NCBI RefSeq assembly: GCF_000524195.1
Contig: NW_020170394.1
Coordinates: 1,322,527-1,386,526, forward strand
Direction of reading: 5' to 3'
DNA length: 64,000 bases
Source of the DNA: Echinococcus granulosus
Lineage: Eukaryota; Platyhelminthes; Cestoda; Cyclophyllidea; Taeniidae
Under the pieces are notes generated by a model. It was not told the DNA's origin and did not search any database. It saw only the letters and a program-made list of their open reading frames with translations. Of this stretch, positions 1 to 12,200 are shown one piece after another; position 1 is the stretch's first letter, and every line of letters begins with the position of its first letter. The position numbers and the translations under genes were made by a program.

Positions 1-1496
1 TGATCAACAGTGTTGCAGCATGGCTAACTGATGGTCGACAACTGATGGATTGCCAGTTTGGTTTCCATGTGATCCCGCATAGTATTGATATCGTTGTTAT
101 CAATTTCTGTTCACGGAACAAGTGATCATTTGTGATAACTAGCCAGAAGTAACCAGAACTTGTCGATAAAAATCGGCCCCGATGCAGATACGGTACTTGA
201 GGATGGAAGATTTTAGAGCCTGCTGTGTGCGCTTGGGCGGGTAACTGAATCTTCAAATCAAGCATGGTGACAACTGCTATTTATTTAAAAGTAGTATTGC
301 TATTTCGGGTAATCATCTTAGGTATATGTAATCAAAATGGACCCAAAACTTCACTGACAACTCATTCTTAGTCACTGATAGCCAGTGTACGTAATCTTCA
401 GGTAAAAGCAAAATCTAGAAACTCATATACAGCAGGGATTTTCCTCTGAAACACTTTTTGTAGAAAAAAAAAATGAATGGCTTCGTGATCGATGGAATTC
501 AATCACGTGCAGGGTGCTAATGCAACTAACGCGCCCCGTCTGTGTAAAAGCGCTTAAGTGCCCTGCAAATGGGGAATTCTAGGAGCGAACCCAAATACAG
601 AACGCGTCTATCGAAAGAATTTAATCTCCAAGGCTCACATGAGAGATTTGAGGTGAAGAAAAAATGCCTACAGTCCCAGCGAAAGGCCCACGTGATCCGC
701 CTTCAGGGCTAAGCCACCGGAATACTAATGGGGAGAGAGAAATTGGTGATGAATGGGATGTGGGACATGGGAGCATGGACAACACATCGACCTCATGCAT
801 ACAATGTGGTTTTACAGCGAGGATCGAGACCTTTTATCAACGACGCATTTACGGCCATTTGGCTAGCCGTACAAAGACTTCACAATATCACCACTTTCAG
901 AAAGTTACCAAAAATAAAAGTAAGCGCCAATCATATTTCCAAAAACGGTCCGCCTCATTCAGGTGAAAATAATTCCGACTCATGGGAAAGACTGCATTAC
1001 TACAAATCTGTTTGCCGATTTACTAATTTAACCCAGAATAAACATGTGGCCTCCGTAAACGGCCAGGAGGGTGCATTAATTTTTCAGAAAATTCCCAACT
1101 ATGGCGGGGAATTAGTGCCTTAGGAAAGAGAGTAGCGATTAGCTAAATCAATCAACCAATCAGACTTTTGCCATCTGACGTCAGCAGAGATTAGCAAATG
1201 TATTTTATAAAATTGCAAACTTTAATCAGATTAAACAAAAAATTGACTTAAGACGATTCGGACCAAATTAATCTAAGCAAGATTTCGACTACCCCCTAAA
1301 ATAATAAGTGAGTGACGCATGCCCGTTTAATGGTGGATGTCAAAACATTTAGACGAGCTATATTAAAGTTCTCCTTCATAATTGGAGTTTATAGGGAGGC
1401 ATTTTATATGGACAAGGGTGTGGAGATAGTTATGCCTCTCCAACAACGTGAGCCGCAAGCAAATTGTCAACACAAAATATTCAACATTGCAAACCA
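1..1496. other. Intergenic, no supported gene
   Basis: AT-rich sequence without a recognisable gene. A 131-residue reading (728-1123, +) and an overlapping 100-residue one (664-966, +) are open, but neither shows a family motif, and no splice-consistent partner exon was found. I treat them as chance or decayed sequence. A short A-run lies near 460-475. Confidence 0.5.
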
Positions 1497-2261
1497 TGTG
1501 TAATACGATAGTGGTTTATCCCTCGGTTCTGGTGAGGCGCCACTTTTGTACTTCGAATTAGCCCCCTTGTACCTCGTTGGGTGGGCTGGCCTTTTGGGTT
1601 ATGCCAATAGCCCAGACACCTTCTCCGTGCTGAATATATATATTCTGCCCGAGTATTTTGTCTTCTTTCGTCTTCAGGGAGTCTCGGGACGCTACACATG
1701 ACCATGCAAGACAATGAAGCGGTGATGTACACCTAATTAACCAAAAGACACCTAATAAAAACATGGATTTTTTTAAAACACATAACATAGCATAGAATAT
1801 TGGAACATTTTACAGGTGCAATTTTAGAACGTGACACTGCCTGTAGATTACACTTATAGCCTCTTGGCTTCCTTGGAAAACTTGAGTAGGCACATAAACA
1901 CGTAGTGAGTAAATGTGGGCTAGCAGTATATTTGCACTAAGATAAAGGGGAAAAATCGAGGCAAAACGTTGACCTTAATATAGATAAAATAACCAGGTGC
2001 AACGACACTTGAGGAAAAGAAGCGAAATCAGGTTATCTCGTAGAGAGTGCTAAGGTGAAATATAGCGTCCCAAGACTCCCTGAAGACGAAAGAAGACACA
2101 ATGCCCGGACAAAATATATATTCAGCGCAGAGAATGTGTCTGGGCTACTGGCATGGCCCGAAGGTCAGCCCACCCAACAAGATACAAGAAGGCTAATTTA
2201 AATCACAAAAGTGGCGCCTCACCAATACCGAGGGATAAACCACCATCGTCTTACAGATATG
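1497..2261. repeat. Long imperfect inverted repeat (foldback element)
   Basis: A left arm at about 1497-1693 is matched by the reverse complement of a right arm at about 2065-2261. Shared blocks include the outer GTGGTTTATCCCTCGG, the inner GAGGCGCCACTTTTGT and the loop-proximal CTTCTTTCGTCTTCAGGGAG. By eye the arms are roughly 85% alike over about 190 bp and enclose a loop of about 370 bp. No transposase reading frame is visible inside, and no clear target-site duplication was found because the similarity fades gradually at the outer ends. The layout fits a non-autonomous foldback element or MITE, or two old copies of one dispersed repeat inserted in opposite directions. Confidence 0.75.
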
Positions 2262-3270
2262 TTGTCAATTTCTACTTATTAGCACTTTATAACAGGAATA
2301 AATCATGAGTGAAACCATTATTATACTGCCAATAATTAAAAATGATTGACAGCTATAGCTAAAAAAAGTAATCGCATTTTAGGATTAAAGATTTTTGCCT
2401 ATTTCCCCTACTCTTTTATACAAGGAAGTGAATATATTTCAGAGGAGTGTAGATTTTTGGAGCTCTAATGCACACATGTGGCAAGATTAAAAAATCCAAC
2501 TGCAGACTTACGATAACGTACGTGTTTTAAAAGGCTTATGCAGTGTTGAGAGATTCATTTAAGGACATTGTTAGTTTTTGTTTATATGGACCAGATTGTC
2601 AAATTATGACCCTTTAAAATTTTGCGGATTGGAGCAATCTTGCGCGCAAATAGGTTACTGAATGGTCACTGATCATTGTAAAACCGCTTAGAATAGTTAC
2701 ATGGTATGTTAAAAGTAATCGCTAATATCACGTTTTTGATTTAACTTAATGCAACGCCACCAAAACATGTACTTGAGCTTTATATAATTGAATGTTTGAC
2801 CAACCATCAGACTTTAAATTTATCTTTCGTAATCTAAAAGAGTAATACGTGCAATTTATAAATTTTACCTCAATACTAAGGTGTGTGTGCATCTTGTTTG
2901 CAAAACTTAAGAATTCTTGCAATTTTTTATGATGGGAGATTGCCTTCTCATTGGCAAATAATATTTCAAATTTATAAGACAGGAATAATATCTTAGACAA
3001 CTTAAGGCTTGCACTAAAGGCATGTGGTAGTACCTACTTAGAAAATTTGATTTTTTTAACGTTACTTTCTGGCACTTTCAACTGTTAATAGGCCGATGCG
3101 TAGTCACCAACCATTCTAAACGTCGCTATTTGACTGAGGCGTAAGTCAACAAAAATTCGATGCTTTAATTTCTTCATTCAGAATACCCCTTTCTAGGACT
3201 CTTGTCATCTTTTAATCAGTATTGAAATGCGACTTTTTGGAACTTTGAAAAAGAGCGCAAGCTGTTGAAG
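2262..3270. other. Upstream region of the OXR1-like gene, nothing recognised
   Basis: AT-rich DNA between the inverted repeat and the first ATG of the OXR1-like gene. It holds no supported coding exon. A promoter is expected here because the gene starts at 3271, but no convincing TATA or CCAAT arrangement was seen close to the ATG. Confidence 0.4.
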
Positions 3271-6200
3271 ATGGATGTTGCACATGTTCAGGTCTCTGAT
3301 GAAGAACTCAAAAAACGGGCTTTCTATATCGTAAGAATGAAAGCTTGAACTGCAAACAGGTTTATTTGCCTTATTTGTTTAGGTAGAAAGTGGTGATTCT
3401 CTTGCAAGCATCGCAGCAAGGTTTGATTTAACTCCTTCTCGCCTATGCCAGATAAACAAACTCCGGAGCAATCATCTTTTTACTGGTCAACGTTTAAAGG
3501 TAGGTAAAGAAGAATTTGGGTGCCAAAAAGCAAAAGATGGGACTGCGGAACAAACCGAGGACCCTTGTGACTTCCAAGGTATAGCTTAGGACGAATAGTT
3601 ATGGGTGAACTTGGAGAGTTCATTTCAAAGTTTGCTCTTTTAGTATTGTCTGACTGTTTATATAAATTATTTAGAAATGTTTGATTTAAATATAAAAGCT
3701 TTGTGCCATTTCTGCAAGTGCTTAACTAATGTGAGAATATTGAATAAATTCGTACTATTTATTTAAAATGATGGTCTTTGATGAATGTTTGAAAGGCAAC
3801 AATATAAATTTCTTTTTAACAACAGTTTATATGGATGATATTTCTAAGATAATTTAACTTGTCAGCTGGACTTTGAGGCAGTAAAGTGGTGGAAAAAATT
3901 AGATCAGCTTAGGACACTAAATTAATCAAAAATTAATTTGCTTTAGTTGAGTCACACAGACATTCGTTGCATCGCGATTGTATCTTCAAGGTTTTCTTAA
4001 CTTGTCGATGCAATTTTCTTCGCCCTTAGAGTATTGTATTGTAGTGATCAATTAGTAATAACTGCGAGGATATTGGGTGCTCTTCTCATATTTTAGCTAC
4101 AAACGTTGTAGCAGCCGCGCCTTCTCAGGAAAAAAGGTATAGACAAATATTCAAGCGACTTATTGGAGTAGAGTGGTTGGAAAAGTCACGCACAGTCAAA
4201 GTCGTCCAGGTGAGAACAAGAAGTGAACAATTACTTAGATTGATTCGTGCTCAAAGTACGTGGTAAAAAGACTCACCGCCTGCGGAACTTTCTTTCCATT
4301 CAAATTCTATGCCTTGATCTGCATATAGCTTTATTCTTGATGGAATAAATATTATAGGACTTAGTATTTTTCATGCATAGTTTGATAAATTCTGTACGTT
4401 GCCTCTTCAGTAAGTTGATATGCACTTGACTGACAATACCGTCTTTTTGACCACTTAGGCTGAAAACATCAAAACCAATGATGCCTTAGCTGCTGGCCGC
4501 CTGGAAGTAGATGCACGATTTTGCCACGATTTGCATGTGAGATTTGTCGTTTCTCAAGACCTCTCTGAATATTTACTGGTGAAAATGCTAATTTTCATTA
4601 AAGTTGAGCTATCAAAAAGTAAGAGCAGTTAAACGTTGGATGGGAATACGCTTTATTACAATAGCAAATTTGTTAAAGACAAAATATGATTTTTAATAGC
4701 CACAGGAGCAAAATTCTACAATCTGACCTCAAATAAACTGTTTACTTTAAAATATTTGAATGGCTCTCATATCCAAACAGCAAAACCTTTTTCAAGATTT
4801 AAAAGGATTTGTCCACCTATCCCTTGTATTTATTTATCGATATAACAGTAGACAAAAGGAAAAACAAGTGGAATCATCCAAAAGTGGACTACAGATGCCA
4901 GATATGTGTAATTTTGCGTTTGCAGAGATGCGTTAGGGGAACATTGATCGCTACCATTGAGACCATCATGTTTCTACCGTTGAGCGAATGTGAGCATACG
5001 GCTGCTCTTTGCCAGGCAGCCATGGAAATGCGCTACGAAAATGTTCGTTCTGTTGCTGCATATGATGACGCCTCAGTTTTTGTCTTCACAAAGCGACCGA
5101 GGTAAGCACCAGCGGTCCTTCTCCTCTAATGCAATTCTTCATTCCATAGACCACTTTCTCTCTCCAGTACCTAACTATTATTATTGTTATCAGATCAGAC
5201 TCACTCAAATTCTACCTACCTCTTACTTTTTCGATTTTTAAAACCTTTACTTTAAGAGAGAATCAGGAATGAATCAACCGAAGACGATGACAAATAAATA
5301 TGCAAAGAAGAAGAATTAAAGGTAGTGGAATAAACGGAGAAGTTTGGACTTAGCAAAGATCGTAATATAACCATTTTAGACTTGTAACGCACATCAACTA
5401 AAAGCTCTCAAATTGATGTGTTTAATTATAAACTGACCATAGATTTAAGTGGTTAAGCATGAAAGCCAGTAGTAAATAAAGCACGTTGTTGAAAAATTTG
5501 TGACGATTTTTTGCAATTAGGATAAAAAGGTTTATTTGCAAAAGGCCAACAGAGGTTAAAAATGTTAAAGTTTGGGTAATTTTTCTTCCAGGCCTGTTAA
5601 TATGAAGTTCTTACATGAAGACACTTGCTAAAAGTGTTACCTGTTATAATTACTTCCACATGCCCAGATTACTGAGACAATGCGCCGACGGCCCCCCCTC
5701 TGAGGAAATTGAGCACCACATTCTTTCCACGGCTACGTTTTCATCAAGCACCATAGCACCGGGTGAAGGCAAGTTCTTTAACTATTGGACTTGATTACGT
5801 CATGCTTCTTGCGTCCATTTGAATGCTTTCCAGATGAAATAATGATAACTCATAATGCAGTTGTTGTGATAAACGACTACGAAAACCATAAGTGGTGCCA
5901 CAAACTAATATCCATAGATACTAACACAAACTGGTAGTTAATCTGCACTATAAACACAAAGTTTTACGCAATTTGAGTCATCTCGGCAGAACTTTGCCAT
6001 TTGCAAACAGCACTGTCTAATATTGAATGCGTTGTTACGAGTCTGCGACAATTTCAGTAATCTCAATGCAATACTTTTGTGCTTTTGTTTTATGCATCCT
6101 ACAGCAGCCTTTGCAGTAAATATGTTAAAAATTATCGAGAGGAAGGTAAAGTTATTGAGTGGTGCTTAATGAAACCAACCGTATAATTTTTTTCAATTAA

Positions 6201-9200
6201 CTACCTGTAGAATATGCGTCAGTAAAGTAACAAAGCAGTGTGTGTCCATCCTGCATTCCCCTGCCAGGAATTGAATATGGAAGACTTACTGGGAATTTAG
6301 ACAGTTGTCTTGAAACTTTATTACCTGTTACGCTATTCAAGTGCTAGAAGAGGCATGGCATATGGTTCAAATTATGAATACCATCCCTTTGAACAGTGAG
6401 CACATCACGTACAATGAAGTATTTTCCCAAAATAGGCATACGTGTTCAACAAAATCAAGCAAGATAGTTAATTTCCGAAAACAGTAATGTTCCAGTATTT
6501 GCATAGCATAAATTTGTTTTGCTCCCGCACATCGATTTAATAAACGAAACGTTCCGATGGCGTTAAATTGGGTCGTGCATGTCTGTCTTAATTTTTACGG
6601 AGGAAGTGGTTTGTGTAGTAAGTTAATCCATGGCATTTGTGGTGGCGATTTCACCACTTCGAGAAAATGTTGCATACAAATAGGCTAAAAGGCTCCTTTT
6701 GTTAAAAATAAAGGTAATCGTTTGAATTAATCTCGTGGAATTCACTGAGGGTTTTGTAAAAAAATATGACTTATTTTTCCACTTTTAAAAAACTGTTAGT
6801 TTTGACTGCTGTTTTAGCGGAACAGCCTTTGGGAACGGTGCTGCTGGAAAACGAGGCATTTCTATGCTGTACAGTCAGACGAAACCGACTGGTTTCAGGA
6901 GATTCCATTAGTCCGTCGTCAAGCCCAGCAGGAGCCCAGTGGTTCATCGTTTCCAGGCGAAGGTGTGCTTTTACACTTACACAGTTTTTCAGACAATGAG
7001 GTGTTTAAAGTGAAAATAGTGCAACGTTACTGACTGACATGAGAGCTTGCTAATTTGTCGTGCTTTTCTAGACCTCTTCATAAAATAGGAAACCCTTTCA
7101 CACTTAAGCTGTTAAAATAGTTCCGCTGAAAAGAAATGCAGTTTATAAAGCTAATGTTCCTTGCATTGCAGAAGGTTAAACAAACCTGAACTGAGAGCTG
7201 AATTTGACTGCTCGTAATAGCGAATAAGATCCTTGGAATTTATAAAAGGTTGATTCTAATGAATATCCTTATCTTCACAAGGTTTCAAGCTTTTCTCTGT
7301 TTTGATTCACATAGACGCCATTTGTCTTGTTGCTGATAATACTACGGTGATTTATTCGTAGAAAGTGTGTTTCCTATTTGGAACAGTGTACCCCTTATTA
7401 AAGCGAGTAAATCAAACTATGCAATTTGATCCCTTTTAAAGTGGAACCTTTACGTCTATTTGAGACAGGCAATTGTTGTATGCCGAAGCCACTCTGACTT
7501 GGTATCACGCAGATCACGAAAAGGCGTGAATTTTGACTTACTTCGCATTTAAAATTTAACTGAGCATCAATAAATTGATTTGTTGTTCTTCCAGTGATCT
7601 ACGAGGTTAATACATAAAGAACCTCAAAAGTGAGTTTCTTAGGCTTCATGTGTGTACTAACTTGTTTTCTTTAATAAGAAACCGCAAAAGTACGAAATAT
7701 TATCTTTCCAAGTCCTTAATTCTTTGTAGGAGAAATTTCATTCTTTATCCGATACAATACATGGATGTAGGTAGATACTCCGATCTTACCGTCAGCTCCC
7801 CATCTTTTCATTTCCTAAATCAGCTAAATTAGTTTTTTGGGTCCTTACTGTTTCGCATACCGGCTGCAAATTTTCGTTTTATATTTCTCCCGAAATAAAT
7901 CTGCTGATATTTTCTTAAAAGCTGATACAAAATTATGTCATGCAATAGTAAACATATTTGGTGCTCTGGGTATCCTCAGGGAAAGTTTATAACACTCACT
8001 TATCTACATGAAACAGAAAAGTAGGGTCCATGTAAATGACTTACTCGCTCAAGTAAAGAAGGGGCATAAAACGCCAAGTGGACCCCTCCTCTGTCCTCGC
8101 AGGAAAGTTACCTCAGACACACATCCTTTTCTTATTTCTCGATACTGATCATTGAACCTTTTTAGCAGACGCCGGCTTGAAATGGCATTTAGAAAGTGAC
8201 ATCCCATAATGTAATGGGCAATGCATTTGCGTGTAGCAAACTGCAATGCCATTCGTCTACAGCAGAGGCCTTCACAAAGAGCCACTGCACCCACAATTAA
8301 TATGGCGGGTAACTTTACGAATATTAACATAAATTAGGTGATCAGACTGCAGTCAACCTTGGGAATAACAGTGTTTAAGACACTTTAGCTTATCAACGAT
8401 ATCGCCTAGAAACTGCGATAGGATCGTGATCGGCGGACAGGATGTCGATGCCGATTTATTTAATTTCATAAATACCTTTGGCATAAGAATTCTAATGAAA
8501 AATTAGGACTTGTGATGGGAAATTAGTAAGTCGACAGACATCTTTACCAAAAGTTTATGGTTAATACAAAGGGGATTGTGGTAAACTACTGAGTCTTTTA
8601 TTTAAAGAGAGCGTATGCCACGTGTCACCAAATTATTTCACTCATTTGCTATTTCAGCATTGAAGACCTTGAAAAATTCCTGACTGGCAGTAATCTTGGC
8701 TTTGCATCTGTTATACCGATGGACAATTCATCGCATAAGATAATGGGAGAGAAGAACAAGAGAGAAAGTGAGAAGCTTAACAGCATTCCTGATGCTATTG
8801 GGTCACTCGTCGCTCGGCAAATGACCCTGCATTTCTGCAGTCCGGAGTCCAGCATCACCTCCTCACAGGGCTACATCAGCCGTAGTCTCGGCCGGCTGAT
8901 GCAGCGCACCGCGTCTGCCCGCAGCAAAGCCAACTTCGTCACTGCCGGTGGCCCCATGAGTGAGCGACGCAGGAACCTCTCCGCAGGCTGCAGTGAGGAG
9001 CTGTTCTCCGATCACGCGGCGATCGATGTGAATTCCGTTGTCAAAAAAACTGGCGACGAATCCGACAGCATTATCTTTGATCAATCCTCTTCCAGCATAC
9101 CGTCATTTGCTGATGAGAAGGAAGTCTTCGATATGCTGCGACAGTCATCTCTGGCTTGGGAGGTGCTTTTGTACATTTTCAGATATCTACTTTTTAATTT

Positions 9201-12200
9201 AGTTGCATGTTATAGCCTTTCAGGGCGGAGAATGGGTGCTTATTCCTGAGCCTTGTACAAAGATCTAAACGCTTTTGCGTTAATTGTTTTTTAATTCACC
9301 CGCAATTATTTTACGCACCTGAGCAATAAAAGCAAGTTCCTATGATAAAAAGAACAGGGAATACTTAGTTTATCCTGTGAATGGCAGTGCCTTTAAGTCA
9401 TGCTAAGTTTTTCCAACTCTTAGCGATGGTAATACCAATTTCCACTCACAAAAAGGGATTTATTCTGGTGCAAAATATTTGTTGGAATAGACTTGATTGT
9501 TTTGTACTACTAATATGACACCTTATTCTACCGAATAATTTCTCTAAATATGACAGTAATCGTCTACTTGTTTTATTATCGAAATCTTTTCCTACTTTGA
9601 ATTTTTCTACAAACAGCTGAACGAGCTCTGTCATATCACTCTCAGTAAAATGTGGTCTCTCTTCATTTCATTGCCTAAGAATACTACAGCCTATTCAACA
9701 CTACGAACAGCTTTTGCTACGGGAGAGGTTAAAACATTAAAATGAGTTCCGCTTAAATAATTGACAAATGTGTTAATCGAATTGTGAAAGGCTGATGGGT
9801 TGATATGTTGATGGGAGGCAACATTGAAAGAAACTAAATTTCGGAAAAAGCTTAAAAGCTCACTTTCATCAAACTGTGATTGGAATAGATTAAAGGCAAT
9901 TGTGGATAAGGTCACAGCACCGAATCAACCAGAGAGATACATGAGTTGGTGATACTATGAGAGGCCGAATACTCTTCCCTTAATGCACCTCTGCAGCCTA
10001 GGCTGGCTGAGGTTAGTGATGTGGCTATGGCTCACTCTCACCCGTCTTCTTCATTTTATTTCAGCTGGTTAGCGAGCAGGAGTTTATACAGACGTGTGTT
10101 CTGGCTGAGGGAGAGAAGGAGCAAGTTGGTAGCTGCGAGACAACAGAATCGGCAGTTTTCACTCTCCTCTCACCTCCTGCTTCTCTCCTACAGAGTTGCA
10201 TCCTCACCAGCCAAACACAAGTTCATGAAGTGAGGATCACGCAATGTTTTGAAAGTTTGTTACTCTTTTGTCCTCCACTTTCTTAGTAACAGCGTCAAAT
10301 GAAGCGCAAACCCAACCTTTGGTTCAGATCAATCCAGCCTCGATAGTGTCGAACCGCCTAGATTAGAATTTTTCAGTTGAGGGGATTTAGCTATATTTTC
10401 AATTATTTTAGTATATCCTTCAAACATTATTTGCGTGTAGGCAGATGACAATGATCATTTGTATGTGATTTACTAATACACTCCAAAAAGACCACAGATT
10501 ATCCGTCCTCTCTGAGTATCTCCTGACCTTACTTTAAAGTTCATTCTTATAGCAAAAAATCCATTACAGTGTTATCAACTAATATATCGTCGTTATTTGA
10601 TAATGGACTAAAGTTATCGAAGGGTTGCTCAGTAGCATTTGACAAAGTGATTTTCTTCTACACTTCCAATCATCTAGTAGAGAAAAAGATAGTTACTTGT
10701 GGTCTGAGTAATGCCGCCATTAAATTTGCACGATTTTTGTCCACCACCACGTGACAGAAATAGCGAAACTGTACGTATAACTATTAATATAAATGTGTAT
10801 ATCGTTATATGTCTATAAATTTATGATTATTCGAATAGGCATTCATTTTTACAATTATTTAACATACAGGACTTTGTCGAAAACACTGACCATTATATCC
10901 GAGTGCTGGTTTTTACGAGAGGTCGTCTTGAGGAGGGCATTATTCATTGAGACGGTGGAGGTCAAGGTTATCTTTTTTGCCTTTTGAGTTCCCTTTCCGA
11001 GATCCCATTGGATCCTTTGTTTTTACCAGCATGCTTAAGGATTTTTGCCTGGTGCTGTGACAAAGCCGTCGGACTTCGTCACGAGGGTTGCAACACACTC
11101 TTCACATTTTACTTTGTGCCGATCCAATTCTGTGGCTATTTAATATTATCTTCAGTGGCACTTACTTGGACGTTATGATTTAGAAAATAAAGACTATTTA
11201 GTGATCATTTTAACTCTAATCGTCGCTAGCTAAGCTCACTTTCAACTGAAAATTATGCATTCCTAATGTGATTACAAGTGATTGCTGGACAGTAGATAGC
11301 TTTTTTGTTTCCTCGTTTATTCTTTGTAACTTTTCCCTATAACGACAATTGACAAACCCCGTAAAATTCTTATTAGAGCAAAAAGATTTCTCAATAAATT
11401 TTCGCTACCTTCGCATATTACTTTTAAGGTTGTTCAGTGACTCGACGCATTACGGAAGTCCGATTTAAACTTCAGGGCTAAATAATTATCCCCGCTTTGC
11501 TATTTACACAAATAGAAAATTTTTAGATTGGATTTTTTATTTTTTTCAGGGCAATTGGTGTATTTTTGAGCGATACTTTGCAGCAAGGTTCTCAAATGAA
11601 GTAACAAATTCTTACCTTGAAAAAATTAATTAAAATGACTGATTTATGCGAGTTGGTTATAGAAGTTGAGTCCATTCCTGTAGTTGTTTATTTTAATGCG
11701 AGAATCCGATTGTGTGTAAAGAAGCCCTATTATGCGAAGACAACGGTTTGAACCATGTGAGAATTGAGAACAAACACAAATTCTCATGCTACTTTTCTCA
11801 GCACCTTATTTGACTACTAGTTATAAAAGATTGTGAGGAAAAGTATTTCGACACTGCCGCCTCAAATAAAGAGGCAGGTCCTATGGTGGATGCTCTTAAA
11901 CTTATGCATAAAAAGCTCTAAACTACGATGTGGAACAAGGGTTGTCGAATGCTGGTAGGCTCTGAAACGCTTTCCTTGTCGTCTTAGAAACCACTCGCAA
12001 AAAATCACTCATTCTTCACAAAAGGCAGCTTATGGTGCAATTTACCCATTTAGTAAATCTATCCCCCCTTTTCAGAAGTCGTTTTTAAACATTTAAGGAA
12101 AGTCTGACGATTCGGTTATCCGGAATTTGAACGCTTTTGCAAAGACATGAAGATAATTCTTCAAACGCTTATAATACCAAAGCTCGCTTCCCTATTTGGC

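Noticed and set aside
728..1123. 131-residue plus-strand frame as a gene
   Set aside because: No domain, no splice partner, overlapping frames of similar length, AT-rich repeat neighbourhood.
8863..9084. Minus-strand frame opposite exon 8 of the OXR1-like gene
   Set aside because: It is antisense to a long exon in phase with both neighbours.
10870..10921. Extra OXR1-like exon (DFVENTDHYIRVLVFTR)
   Set aside because: Exon 10065-10229 joins directly to 12583 in phase and gives the expected TLDc start; including this stretch needs weak donors and breaks that fit.
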